In this document: positions 11,401 to 25,200 of the stretch, piece by piece
Layout: each line of letters starts with the position of its first letter
How positions within the stretch are numbered: the first letter of the stretch is position 1
Assembly: GCA_963693285.1 (NCBI GenBank)
Contig: OY848927.1
Coordinates: 3,958,643 to 4,022,642 of the forward strand
From: Xestospongia muta
Taxonomy: Eukaryota > Porifera > Demospongiae > Haplosclerida > Petrosiidae
Length of the DNA stretch: 64,000 nucleotides
Reading direction: 5' to 3'
Translations under genes and position numbers: made by a program
Notes under the pieces: model-generated
Told to the model about the DNA's origin: nothing
The model's input: only the letters and a program-made list of their open reading frames with translations
Database searches by the model: none

Positions 11401-14400
11401 AATCAAAATTAAACTAGTATACATTTATATAACATTATTATAAACTAACTTGTTCGTGGTTTAGGTAGTGTTTTATTTGCAGTTACGGTCCATAGTCCAT
11501 AACCATTAACAGTGTAACCACGTACACCAAACAGATAACATGTGTTACCTATCAGATCACTTATATTACTTGAACTTGTTGTATTTGATTCATTTAAAGT
11601 TCTATTGAATCTGATGATATCATTTTCCCCAAAAGAACAGTTCTCAGATTGCACTATACCATAACCAATCTCATAGTGTGTAATGTAATACTCCTTAGGA
11701 ATGTAGTCTGGTAGAGTCCATGATATTAAGGCCCATGTTACATCAAATATATATGATAGACTAACATGACCTGGTACTGTAATATACAGAGATATGAATT
11801 ACTATTTGAATACTTCATATTAAACTAACCATTTCCAATTTCAAAACTCACAGGTTCACTAAAAGGACCCATTCCTATGTCATTTACTCCAGCTACACTT
11901 ATATTGTAGACTTTACCTAACACCAGATCACTCGTTAGTATGTAGACTGTAGTACTACTGATATTAAACTCAATATCACATCTACTTATTAGGACAACAT
12001 AACTAGTGATATGTCCATTACGTTGATAACAATTTATTTGATTCCAGGATATATTATAAAGTGATATGTTGACAGATTCTACTGACAAAGAGGTAGGAAA
12101 TCCATTAGGAGCTGAGGAAATAGACATAAACATTAAAAATGAAATGAATTCTAAATCACCTGTCATTAACATTAAAAATATTATTTACCTGTTGTTGGGT
12201 CTGTTTCACCTAATATTATCACTGGATTAGGCTCTCCTAGTATATTACCAGATCTCACTGTGATGGTATAGTTCATACCACTGAACAATTCTCTTAATGT
12301 ATAACTGAATGTTGTAGTGAACTGATGAGGAGTAACAGAGACCAATGTCATATTCACTGATGATAACTCAGGACAAGATGGACTATAGGAAATGTTGTAG
12401 TATGTTACATAGTTACCATCTTCACTACTGACACTAGTCCAATTCACTGTAATGGTAGTGGCTGAGACATCACTCACTGAGAGACTAGTTACTGGTGTAG
12501 GAACTAGACAATCAAATAAAGTCACATTGTATTTATACAAATATCAACTCACCATCAAACCTTAACAATCTTTGTGTATTATTAATTGAAGGAAGATCTT
12601 TATATGAGTACACACTGATCTCATAATATATATTCAATGTTAGTTCATTGATTAGAACTTCATCTTCTGTAGTAGATAATATCTTGTTGGTATCTATTTC
12701 AGTAGTAGAGTTAATGACAATCACATATCCATTATTTTGTGGTGACAAAGTCCAGTTGACTTTGATATTAGTCTCATTTAAAATATATGCCATCATATTA
12801 GATGGAGGACCATTGGGAACTAGAAAAGGGTAAACCTAGTTAAGATCAACAACTAAGTTTCACATACTTTGTAATATCACAGTCTCACTGTAGTTCACTC
12901 CTTTATACATTGCTATACAGGTAACATTAACTGACACTCCCACTGGATCAGGATATACCAGTAGTGTGTTGTTGTATATGAGGAGATCAGAATCAATTAA
13001 TTTATACATTGAGTTGTACCTCATCACTCCATTCACTAACCAGTAAACATCAGTAGTAACATTGACAGTAGTTGTGATACAATTAATATAATATTGAGTG
13101 TTTTGAAGTTCAGTAATGGATGACACAAACATCCAATTGATTGATGAAATAACTGAAAAAAAAACTTGACAATGAGCAAATTTATAGACATTGCAATACC
13201 TGATGATGATGTTTGTACACAGACAACAGTACTAGCAGGTCCCAGTATATCTTGATATGCTCTGACTGTGATGTCATAACTTGTTGCTGGTATTAGTCCT
13301 TTCATTGTCATCTCATTCTGACTACCTCCTTTGACCTGTTGTGTCACAGTCTGTATGCCACTAGTGACATTGACTACATATCCATCAGCATCAGATGGAA
13401 CAGGTGTCCAACTGACAGTAATAGTGGTAGCTGTCTTATTGACCAAAGTAGGAGGAGAGGGAGTGAATCCTGGAGCTGAGAGGATTAAATATGACATCAT
13501 GTATCTATAGTAGTAAAAGTACTTACCAGTTACTGTAAGATAATGATTTCTTACAATATTATCAACATTTACATAACACCTATGTACATGATCACCATTA
13601 TTGTTTGACTGACTAAATATTCCACTATTGATCTCTTCTGCATCCCATGTAACAACAAGTGCACGAAACTTTGTACTATTACCATTATATAGGGTTTGTA
13701 CTCCACCAATATTACAACTGTATCCAGTTTGTGGTGATCCACAATTAAATTCAGTATTATTATAATACCACTTGAAGTCTCGAAAAAATCCACTATATAC
13801 ACAATGAAGTGTGTATTGTTGTGGAACAACTGTCATATCAGAAGGAAACTCAACAACACTGAAGTCTATGATTACTACATGTCCTATAGTAGATCAGGAA
13901 CAAATGACAGTGTGTACTAGTACAATGAGATATAACTTACTGAATATATGAACAGTCACGATGTTGGTAGTAGGATCAGAACAATTACTGGGTAGACAAC
14001 ACTTAAACTCATTACCACCAAAATCAGATTCATGAAAATTATTACCATTAGGTCTGTATATAGTGATGTTAGCTGGAGTATTAGAGACATCACAGAGAAG
14101 TGGATTAGTTCTATTACTGTTGCTACAGTCGACTGGTTGTCCATTAGGATTAACCCACTCTCCCTCAGACAAAGTAGAATTAGGTAACACACATTGAAGA
14201 TGTGAGATATAGTTTTCTCCTGGTGTGATGTAATTATGATTGATGTAGGAGCCATTAGGATAACAATTTCTATTGAACATCAGATAGATATCTAGAACAT
14301 TGTTAATAAATGATGCACTACACATCAACTCACTTACCTGAGTCTGTTGGACAATTGCTAATAATTTCACTCACACATAATAAGAAGATAGTAGCCAGTA

Positions 14401-14413
14401 ATAGTAGAGACAT
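8464..14413 (-). CDS. RPTP-2: Ig/FN3 receptor tyrosine phosphatase
   Basis: Intact-looking paralogue. Signal peptide exon 14338-14413 (MSLLLLATIFLLCVSEIIS). Ig-like CCLP exon about 13940-14291, Ig about 13530-13883, FN3 about 13201-13480, Ig about 12869-13153, four FN3 exons between 12820 and 11452, transmembrane exon about 11281-11378. The ITIM-type exon (10729-11070) has SQYEVM (Met in place of Val at +3), VVYANV and STYEVI. D1 (about 10660-9750) has SWPDHG and HCSAGVGRTG. D2 (about 9700-8464) has C-S-D-T-I-S-R-C-G with the W-S-N-D loop. The third Ig exon ends in A before GTATGT, where its paralogues have G, a slightly weaker donor. Its FN3 and the end of the preceding Ig are identical over 408 bp to RPTP-1. 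A single-pass plasma membrane phosphatase is expected; the ligand is unknown. Confidence 0.88.
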
Positions 14414-14942
14414 TGTCTTATCAAAAGAGCAACTAAAATTATATTCAATGACTTTTGCTACTGTCACTTTTTAATAATTCTCCAGAACAACAATGCTAAT
14501 ATAATAACTTTCAGTGCAATATTGTATTAAATAAATAGACAATGTTATGAGTCAAGATGATGTAATTACTCATCATTAAAATCATCATATTCATCACACT
14601 GATAACTATGTACACTAAGGAAGGATTAGAATAGCTAGGACCTATGTAGATATAAATATACACATAGGTAGTACTATTGTCTGCCCACCTGCTAAATAAA
14701 GATAAAAATATATGTTATTAATTTTATTTATATTGAGTAACAGGAAAATGTTTCCTATAGTTTTAATTTTAATAGTTTAATAAAAAAGAAATTCATGTAA
14801 ACAAATACATCAGAGTGACATATATTTTAGTATAACGTTTAACTTCAAAATCTTCTATCTAAATAAAAGTAAACATTAATACAAATATAAACTATAAACA
14901 CAGTTCACTGTTACACTAACTAAAATAACTGGTGTACACAAT
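14414..14942. other. Spacer between RPTP-2 and RPTP-3
   Basis: This 529-bp AT-rich spacer is nearly the same length as, and clearly homologous to, the RPTP-1/RPTP-2 spacer. It contains one palindromic element (14641-14668). No gene is seen. Confidence 0.75.
14641..14668 (-). promoter_or_regulatory. Conserved palindromic spacer element, copy 3
   Basis: Perfect 7-bp arms CCTATGT and ACATAGG around a 14-bp AT-rich core. It lies 275 bp beyond the RPTP-3 stop and 228 bp upstream of the RPTP-2 start. Confidence 0.5.
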
Positions 14943-17900
14943 TTACTGAACTTTGAAATTTGAATATGTACAGTTCATTTCTAAGTAAACTTCAATGATA
15001 TTGTACACTGAACAGTATTGATCCTATAAGTATTATCATATTATTATTATTATTATAATGGACTAGTACATACCAGTGTAGTCACAACTCCTGGTTTGTT
15101 CATTCTAACACCTTTGATCACTTGAAATACATCTATTACACCTTCTGTCTTACATTGTTCTAGAGCAATACTTACTGAACAGTATACTCCACAACGACTC
15201 ACTGTGTCACTAGAGACAGGAAGAGAGTAACTATTACTATGTGTACAGTCTATGTACCTGCAGTGTACAACTATTGGTCCTCCTCCAATCTTCTGTTGTC
15301 TTCTAATGACCTCCTCAATCACTTGGAGGATAGTTTTAGGTTCTCTGACATAACCATCATTAGACCAGTCCACAACTTGGAATTGGATCACATTATGACT
15401 CAAACCCTGTTAATTATAGCAATAGTAATAATTGTCTATTAATCAAATAATCAACTTACTCTTTTCTTCTCATTAAAAACACAAAGATTTCTTTGAACAA
15501 ACCCTCTCTTTACTTCATTACAAATACAATTTACATGATATTCTCCATATTTCATTACATTTGATGTACACCAATATTGATAACACATTTCCTGTATAAT
15601 TTATTTATCTATATATCACTTTATAACTAACCCATACCTCTCCATTCTCTTCTAATTCACATAACATTACAATAGCAGACACTTTATAATCCATTATCAT
15701 CTTCCAAAAGTCTCTGGTAGTGTTCTCCATAGGACTCTGAGCTATAATAAATGCTTTCTTCTCACGATAACCCTATAATATTGTTTTAATATCTTGTCAG
15801 TTAAAATTATGACATACATAGACAAATGTAGCATTAATGTAACCATTTGTTTCTTTTAGTGGTACAAGGTTCTTATCAGCTACAAAAACAACAACAACAA
15901 CAATAATAATAAAGTACTAATAATAATTAAACTTACATGGTAAGTATTTTTGACTTCTGTTTTTCTTCATATGACTTTGTGCTGTATCCTGATTAATGTC
16001 ATCAGGATTTGGTGATAGCTTTGATAGTAACTCAAACTGACACTCAAAACCACTTTTACCACTTTTATAATCTATTTCTTTTAATTTATGGACATCTTCA
16101 GAGTACCTATCACTAGATATCTCAGTTTCTCCACAAATAACTGCCTCTAAAATAACATCATGTAAAAAGACATACTGCTCCTAAAAAGAAAAATATTGTT
16201 AATATCATTGTTTATTTTAAAAGAGTCCACCTACAACTGTCTGCACCATCTTCATTCTCTGTTCTCTAAGTCTATTGATAATACCAGCAATATCCACTAC
16301 TCCCTCTTTACTAGCTTGTTCCAGAGCTATGTCCAAAGCAATAAATGTACCAGTACGACCTACACCAGCACTACAGTGGACTATGATGGGACCTTTACTG
16401 ATGTTCCACTTGTTTGTTGCTCGTTTGTGTAATCTTAACAATGGACTCATATATTCAGGTACACCATGATCTGGCCAAGATGTCATATGATATTGGCTCA
16501 ATTCATGACTTTCATTTAAACCATCAACAGATAACTAGAATATAAACAATATTAAAATGACATAATGACATAACTAACCTCTATTGTAATCCTACGAGTA
16601 GTAAAATCTGGTAAAACTTGTTCATCCACTAATGTCACTGTGAAAGGACCATATTCTTTAACTTTCATACAATCTTTTGGCCAATATTGTTCACATTTAT
16701 TCTTTGATCCTTCCTTTAAGTTGGTTACCATCACAATAGAACATGGTTTCTCTTGCCAAACTAATCGCCAAAAATCAATCAATGTTTTTGTCATTGGACC
16801 TAGAAAAGAAGATCTCATTAGAGCACATTTAAAATTATTAATAAACTGTTCTACCTTGAATGGCAAGAAATTTATTGGCACAAAGGAAGCCCTATTGGAT
16901 ATAAACAATGTCTATATTATAGAGAAAAAAATGAATTAAACTTACATCAATATGACTTGCATTGATGTAATCATTTTCATAATTCCCAAAACTCTTTAGA
17001 ATAATTCTATTATCATCATCTGTTGACAAGTAAGACATCAAGACATCTGTTATTAATAGAAATAAACATACACACTGTGATATTTTGGAACCGATTCAAA
17101 GGTTTGTTCTTTGAACTAAAACCAACAGTACAAGCTCTATCATTTCCTGTGTACAAGTTCTTTTAAGATATAAAAAAACAATACAATCAATCTAATATTT
17201 AGATTACCTTATATTGTTCATCAAAAGCTTTGTTATCATTAAGATGACAGGTGGCTACATGATATCCCAAATCATTGATGGGAATGGGTAATGTACGAGG
17301 GATCTTAGGATTGAAATAAGGTAAAGGAGGTTGTGGTTTTTTTGTTTTCTTTTTAGTATTATCAAGTAAACTTGTTTCTATAACTTCATATGTTGATTCT
17401 ACAGTAACATCCTTTGATCTAATCTCATTATCAGATGTAATTGTAGGTAGAGGTGTTAATGGTTTGAGAGAAGATTTGACATTTGCATATACAACTTCAG
17501 ACTTTGTTGATTTTTCTTTCACTACTTCATATTGTGAGTCATCCATTGCTATGTAGAAATACAATGTAATTTAGTTAATCAATAGTGTCTTTGTTGTACC
17601 TGGTAATGTAGTCACACTATATGTAGGTTCCTTTAGATCAGTAAGAGAAATGTCAGTAGATTTTTCTATATTGAACTTGTTTTTTCTGATATATTTTTGA
17701 TATCTATAAAAAATTTTGTGACACAGTAATTAGCTAATGTATGTAGTATTTGTGTACGTACCCAATGACTATCAATATTACAGTAATAATGAGCACAATT
17801 AATATTATAATCATTGTAACACTGATACCAGCAGCTAGTCCAGATGTTGATTTAGTAACTGTTTAGATTAGATATTAAATAAATCAAAATTAAACTAGTA

Positions 17901-20833
17901 TATATTTATATAATATTATTATAAACTAACTTGTTGGTGGTCCAGGTAGAGTTTTATTAGTAATTACTGTCCATAGTCCATAACCATTAACAGTGTAACC
18001 ACGTACACCAAACAGATAACAGGTGTTACCTATCAGATCACTTATATTACTTGAATTTGTTGTATTTGATTCATTTAAAGTTCTATTGAATCTGATGATA
18101 TTACTTTCCCCAAAAGAACAGTTCTCAGATTGTACTATTCCATAACCAATCTCATAGTGTGTAATGTAATACTCCTTAGGAATGTAGTCTGGTAGAGTCC
18201 ATGATATTAAGGCCCATGTTACATCAAATATATATGATAGACTAACATGACCTGGTACTGTAATATACAGAGATATAAATTACTATTTGAATACTTCATT
18301 TTAAACTAACCATTTCCAATTTCAAAACTCACAGGTTTACTAAAAGGACCCATTCCTATATCATTTACTCCAGCTACACTTATATTATAGACTTTACCTA
18401 ACACCAGATCACTTGTTAGTATGTAGACTGTAGTACTACTGATATTAAACTCAATATCATCTCTACTTATTAGGATAACATAACTAGTAATATATCCATT
18501 ACGTTGATAACAATTTATTTGATTCCAGGATATATTATAAAGTGATATGTTGACAGATTCTACTGACAAAGAGGTAGGAAATCCATTAGGAGCTGAGGAA
18601 ATAAACATAAACTTTAAAAATGAAATGAATTCTAAATTACCTGTCATTAATGTGGCGTTATTTATCTTCACTGGACTAGACTCTCCTAGTATATTACCAG
18701 TTTTCACTGAGATGGTATAGTTCATACCACTGAACAATTCTCTTAAAGTATAAAGAGTAGCAAAGACCAATGTTAAATTCACTGATGATAACTCAGGACA
18801 AGATGGACTATAAGAGATGTTGTAGTATGTTACATAGTTACCATCTTCACTACTGGGACTAGTCCACTTCACCGTAATAGTAGTGCTTGAGATATCACTT
18901 ACTGAGAGATTAGTTACTGTTGTAGGAGCTAGACAATGAAATAAAGTCACATTGTGTTTATACAAATATCAACTCACCATCAAACCTTAACAATCTTTGT
19001 GTACTATTAATTGAAGGAAGATCTTTATACGAGTACACACTGATCTCATAATATCTACTCAATCTTAGTCCATTGATTAGAATTTCATTTTCTGTAGTAG
19101 ATAATATCTTGTTAGTACCTACTCCAGTAGTAGAGTTAATGACAATCACATATTCATTAGTCTGTGATGATATAGTCCAGTTAACTTTGATACTACTCTC
19201 ATTTAAAATATATGTCATCACATTAGATGGAGGACCACTGGGAACTAGAAACAAGTAAACCTACTTAAGATGAACAACTAAATTTCACATACCTTGTAAT
19301 ATGACAGTGTCACTGTAGTTCACTCCTTTATATATAGCTATACAGGTAACATTAACTGACACTCCCAGTGGATCAGGATATACCAATAGTGTGGTGTTGT
19401 ATATGAGGAGATCAGAATCAATTAATGTATACATTGAGTTGTTTTTCATCACTCCATTCACTAACCAGTAAACATCAGTAGTAACATTGACAATAGTTGT
19501 CATACAATTAATATGATATTGAGTGTTTTGAAGTTCAATAATGGGTGAGACAAATGTCCAATTGATTGTTGAAATAACTGAAAAATTACTTATAATAACC
19601 AATATTTGATGGATAGTAGAATACCTGAGAGTGTCTGTACACTGATTGCATTACTAGCAGGTCCTAGTATATCTTGATAGGCTCTGACTGTGATGTTATA
19701 AGTTGTTACTGGTATTAGTTCCTTTAATGTCATCTCATTCTGACTACTTCCATTTACCAGTTGTGTCACAGTGTGTGTGTTACTAGTGACATTGACTACA
19801 TATCCATCAGCATCAGATGGAACAGGTGTCCAACTGACAGTGATAGTGGTAGCTGTTGTGTTGACCAGGGTAAGAGGAGAAGGAGTAAATCCTGGAGCTG
19901 GGAGGATTACACAATGACATCATGTATCTATAGTAGGACTTACCAGTTACTGTAAGATAACGATTTCTTATAACATCATTGTCAACTTTTTCATAACACC
20001 TATATTTATGATCCCCATTGTTGTTTGACTGACTAAATATTCCACTACTGATCTCCTCTGCATTCCATGTGATATTAATAGTACGAGATATTGTATTGTT
20101 ATTATTGTAAATGGTATGACTTTCATTAATACAACTGTATCCAACGGTTGGTAATAAACAATCAAATTCAATACTCTCACTATTATATACATAATACCAC
20201 CTGAAATGTCTTTTAATTCCACTTAGAATACACTGAATTGCGTATTGTTGTGGTACAACTGTCATATCAGAAGGAAGTTCAACAACATTATGTGCTATGA
20301 TCTGTACATGTTCTACAGTAGATTGGTAACAAATGACAGTGTATAGTAGTAGAATGAGATATAACTTACTGAATATATTAACAGTGATCTTGTTGGTACT
20401 AGTGCCAGAACAACTACTGGGTAGACAACACTTGTAGAGATTATTTTTGAGAACAACTTCAGTAAATAATATACCACTATTAGGTCTGTATAGACTGATA
20501 CTAGCTGAATTATTAGTTTTGTTACAATGGAGAGGATTAGTATTACAACTAAGAGGCATTCCATTAGGATCAACCCACTCTCCTCCAGACAAAGCAATAT
20601 TAGGTAATGCACATTTCAGAGGAGAATAATTAGCATTGTCTTCTGTGATGTAAATATGATTGATGTAGGAGCCATTAGGATAACAATCTCCATTGAACAT
20701 CAGGTAGATACCTAGAACATTGTCAATAAATGATGTACTACACATCAAGTCACTTACCTGAGTCTGGTGGACACTTACTAATAACTTCATAGACACATAA
20801 CAAGAAGATAGTAGCCAGTATTAGTACAGACAT
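14943..20833 (-). CDS. RPTP-3: Ig/FN3 receptor tyrosine phosphatase
   Basis: Intact-looking paralogue with the same order as RPTP-2: signal peptide exon 20758-20833 (MSVLILATIFLLCVYEVIS), CCLP Ig-like exon about 20369-20711, Ig about 19944-20315, FN3 about 19625-19900, Ig about 19294-19579, four FN3 exons 19245-17932, transmembrane exon about 17762-17861. The ITIM exon (17209-17550) has SQYEVV, VVYANV and STYEVI plus the PPLP site. D1 about 17140-16220 has the WPD loop and HCSAGVGRTG. D2 ends at TAA 14943 and has C-S-D-T-V-S-R-C-G. The two distal Ig exons differ strongly from RPTP-1/2 between conserved anchor residues, and the second membrane-distal FN3 (about 18640-18933) has lost about eight residues before YTLREL. 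The start codon is supported by the hydrophobic core and by alignment to its paralogues. Confidence 0.88.
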
Positions 20834-21595
20834 TGTCTTATTTTAACAGAGCCTTTCTCTTTAATCTTCAGTGATGTTCAACATTATATTAAAGATGGGA
20901 TGACTACTGTACTAAATAAGGAATGTAGATCTTATGAAATATGAATAATTTAACTAGCTTATGTGGCTAAACATGACTAGTTATTATAAGTAATAATAAC
21001 AGTAATCATGTTGACAATAAACACTGTATTATTTGCGCAGTCAAACATTCACTTACAATTGTTTACCAAGTCTTAATGTAGTGTTTGGACTAGATATGTG
21101 ATGTCTATACTACTACTAACTATATTATGTTGAAAATTGGAAGTCTGCAAATATAAAATGAAGACTTGTATGTTTTGATGTTGTCTTTCACACTGTCAAT
21201 TTGATAATTACATGTACACATACAGTGCTTGATGAGAGTAATGTAATAAATATCTACCAATAGGTATTAAGTTTGATGTTAATTTTCTTTCATTTCAATA
21301 TCTTCATCAGGTCTATAGATAGACAGTGTATGAGTTAACACAACAGAAATATGACAACTTACCTACTATCTGTTTGATCTTAATCTTTAGTAGCAACTAG
21401 TCTCTATCAAGATTATATGTTAATATTGCTGAATTTCATGAATTTCTGTTGTGTATAAATTGTAAGACATTACCAAAGAAACAGAGTATCACTAAAGATA
21501 ATAATATACCTACAAGCACACTCAGTTTAGTGATAGAACTAGTCTAAGACATGATCAATAAAGAATATATATGTAAATATATATAGAGAGAGTAC
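20834..21595. other. Long spacer upstream of RPTP-3
   Basis: This part of the spacer repeats window positions 1-682 with only scattered differences. It presumably holds the RPTP-3 promoter. A possible splice donor (CAGATAGTAG|GTAAGT) occurs near 21362, but the stretch before it has stops in all frames I followed, so no coding exon is claimed. Confidence 0.65.
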
Positions 21596-21807
21596 CTTTT
21601 ACTAATTCCATTATCACTCAGTGTTGGTTCTGTGGCTGGTCTACTCAGCTTTGTTTCTGTTTTTGACAAATTCAGTACTGGTTCCATTGTTAGTGTTGGA
21701 TTTATAACATTTGTCAATGTACTCATTGTTGACACATAACAAAAAGGAGGCAGATTTAGTAATGACATTGTTTTTTTCTTAACAGACCCTTCCTTTCTAA
21801 TCTTCAA
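21596..21807 (-). pseudogene. Relic or alternative first exon, copy B
   Basis: Same 212-bp open stretch as at 683-894, with the same two ATGs, the same phase-2 donor and only a few residue changes (for example PPP to PPF near the middle). Keeping the open frame in both copies could mean recent duplication rather than selection. It sits about 760 bp upstream of the RPTP-3 start on the same strand, so an upstream exon of that gene is possible but unproven. Confidence 0.4.
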
Positions 21808-22291
21808 TGTATGGCCAACATTGTATTAAACATGGTATGTTTTATTGTCCATACTACAACCAACTATATCATATTGAAATTGAAAGTCTGTAATATATCA
21901 TCACACTGATAACTAGTACACTAAGGGTAAGCCATTTGTGACTATGTACACTAAGGAAAGATAAGAGTAGTTAGGACCTATGTAGATATAAATATACACA
22001 TAGGTAGTACTACTGTCTGCCCACCTGACTATTAAAGATAAAGTATCTACAGTAAAATTATATATATATATATTTTACCTATTAAAAGTAACAGGAAAAA
22101 TGTTCTTTAAAATCTATTTAAGCAGCTTAATGAAATAGAAATTCATGTGAATAAATACATCAGAGTGATATATGTCTCAGTATAACATTAACTTTTAAAT
22201 CTTCTATTCAAATGAAAGTAAACATCAATACAAATGTAAACTATAAACACAGTTCATTGTTACACTAACTACAATAACTGGTGTACACAAT
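21808..22291. other. Spacer 3' of RPTP-4
   Basis: AT-rich spacer homologous to 895-1375, containing the palindromic element at 21977-22004. No gene is seen. Confidence 0.7.
21977..22004 (-). promoter_or_regulatory. Conserved palindromic spacer element, copy 4
   Basis: Perfect arms CCTATGT and ACATAGG. It is 288 bp beyond the RPTP-4 stop but 1144 bp from the next start codon (RPTP-3). The distance to the stop is the constant one across the array, which favours a 3'-end role. Confidence 0.5.
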
Positions 22292-25200
22292 TTACTGAAC
22301 TTTGAAATTTGAATATGTACAGTTCATTTCTAAGTAAACTTCAATCACATTGTACACTGAACAGTACTGATCCTATAAGTATTATCATATTATTATTATT
22401 ATAATGGACTAGTACATACCAATGTAGTCACAACTCCTGGTTTGTTCATTCTAACACCTTTGATCACTTGAAATACATCTATTACACCTTCTGTCTTACA
22501 CTGTTCTAGAGCAATACTTACTGAACAGTATACTCCAGAGCGACTCACTGTGTCACTAGAAAGATGGAGGAAGAGAGTAACTATTACTATGTGTACAGTC
22601 TATTTACCTGCAGTGTACAACTATTGGTCCTCCTCCAATTTTCTGTTGTCTTTTAATGACCTCCTCAATCACTTGGAGAATAGTTTTAGGTTCTCTGACA
22701 TAACCATCATTAGACCAGTCCACAACTTGGAATTGGATCACATTATGACTCAAACCCTGTTAATTATAGCAATAGTAATAATTGTTTATTAAACACTAAA
22801 TCAACTTACTCTTTTTTTCTCATTAAGAACACAAAGATTTCTTTGAACAAACCCTCCCTTTACTTCATTACAAATACAATTTACATGATATTCTCCATAT
22901 TTCATTACATTTGATGTACACCAATATTGATAACACATTTCCTGTATAATTTATTTATCTATATATCACTTTATAACTAACCCATACCTCTCCATTCTCT
23001 TCTAATTCACATAACATTACAATAGCAGACACTTTATAATCCATTATCATCTTCCAAAAGTCTCTGGTAGTGTTCTCCATAGGACTCTGAGCTATAATAA
23101 ATGCTTTCTTCTCACGATAACCCTATAATATTGTCTTAATATCTTGTCAGTTAAAATTATGACATACATTGACAAATGTAGCATTAATGTAACCATTTGA
23201 TTCTTTTAGTGGTACAAGGTTCTTATCAGCTACAAAAAACAACAACAACAACAACAATAATAATAAAGTACTAATAATAATTAAACTTACATGGTAAGTA
23301 TTTTTGACTTCTGTTTTTCTTCATATGACTTTGTGCTGTATCCTGATTAATGTCATCAGGATTTGGTGATAGCTTTGATAGTAACTCAAACTGACACTCA
23401 AAACCACTTTTACCACTTTTATAATCTAGTTCTTCTAATTTATGGACATCTTCAGAGTACCTATCACTAGATATCTCAGTTTCTCCACAAATAACTGCCT
23501 CTAAAATTACGTCATGTAAAAATACATACTGCTCCTAAAAAGAAAAAGATTGTTAATATCATTGTTTATTTTAAAAGAGTCCACCTACAACTGTCTGTAC
23601 CATCTTCATTCTTTGTTCTCTTAGTCTATTGATAATACCAGCAATATCTACTACTCCCTCTTTACTAGCTTGTTTCAGAGCTATGTCCAAAGCAATAAAT
23701 GTACCAGTACGACCTACACCAGCACTACAGTGGACTATGATGGGACCTTTACTGATGTTCCACTTGTTTGTTGCTCGTTTGTGTAATCTTAACAATGGAA
23801 TCACATATTCAGGTACACCATGATCTGGCCAAGATGTCATATGATATTGGGTTAATTCATGACTTTCATTTAAATTATCAACAGATAACTAGAATATAAA
23901 CATTATTAAAATGACATAATGATATAGCTAACCTCTATTGTAAGCCTACGAGTAGTAAAATCTGGTAAAACTTGTTCATCCAGTAATGTCACTGTGAAAG
24001 GACCATATTCTTTAGCTTTCATACAATCTTTTGGCCAATATTGTTCACATTTATTCTTTGATCCTTCCTTTAAGTTGGTTACCATCACAATAGAACATGG
24101 TTTCTCTTGCCAGACTAATCGCCAAAAATCAATCAATGTTTTTGTCATTGGACCTAACAAAGTAGGTTCTCATTAGAACATAAGTTAAATTTATTAATAA
24201 ACCGGTCTACCTTGAATGGCAAGAAATTTTTTGGCACAAAGGAAGCCCTATTTGGATATAAACAATGTCTATATTATAGAGAAAGTAATGAATTAAACTT
24301 ACATCAATATGACTTGCATTGATGTAATCATTTTCATAGTTCCCAAAACTCTTTAGAATAATTCTATTATCATCATCTGTTGACAAGTAAGATATCAAGA
24401 CATCTGTTATTAATAGAAATAAACATACACACTGTGATATTTTGGAATCGATTCAAAGGTTTGTTCTTTGAACTAAAACCAACAGTACAAGCTCTATCAT
24501 TTCCTGTGTACAAGTTCTTTTAAGATATAATAAAACAATACAATCAATCTAATATTTAGATTACCTTATATTGTTCATCAAAAGCTTTGTTATCATTAAG
24601 ATGACAGGTGGCTACATGATCTCCCAAATCATTGATGGGAATGGGTAATGTACAAGGGATCTTAGGATTGAAATAAGGTAAAGGAGGTTGTGGTTTCTTT
24701 GCTTTCTTTTTAGTATTATCAAGTAAACTTGTTTCTATAACTTCATATGTTGATTCTACAGTAACATCCTTTGATCTAATCTCATTATCAGATGTAATTG
24801 TAGGTAGAGGTGTTAATGGTTTGAGAGAAGATTTGACATTTGCATATATAACTTCAGAATTTGTTGGTTTTTCTTTCACTATTTCATATTGTGAGTCATC
24901 CATTGCTAAGTAGAAATACAATGTAATTTAGTTGATCAATAGTGTCTTTGTTGTACCTGGTAATGTAGTCACACTATATGTAGGTTCCTTTAGATCAGTA
25001 AGAGAAATGTCAGTAGATTTTTCTATATTGGAATTGTTTTTTCTGATATATTTTGTATATCTATAAAAATTATTGTGACATAACAATTAGCTAATGTGTG
25101 TAGTACATGTGTACTTACCCAATGATCATCAATATTACAGCAATAATAAGCATAATTAATATTATTATCATTGTAACACTGATACCAGCAGCTAGTCCAG

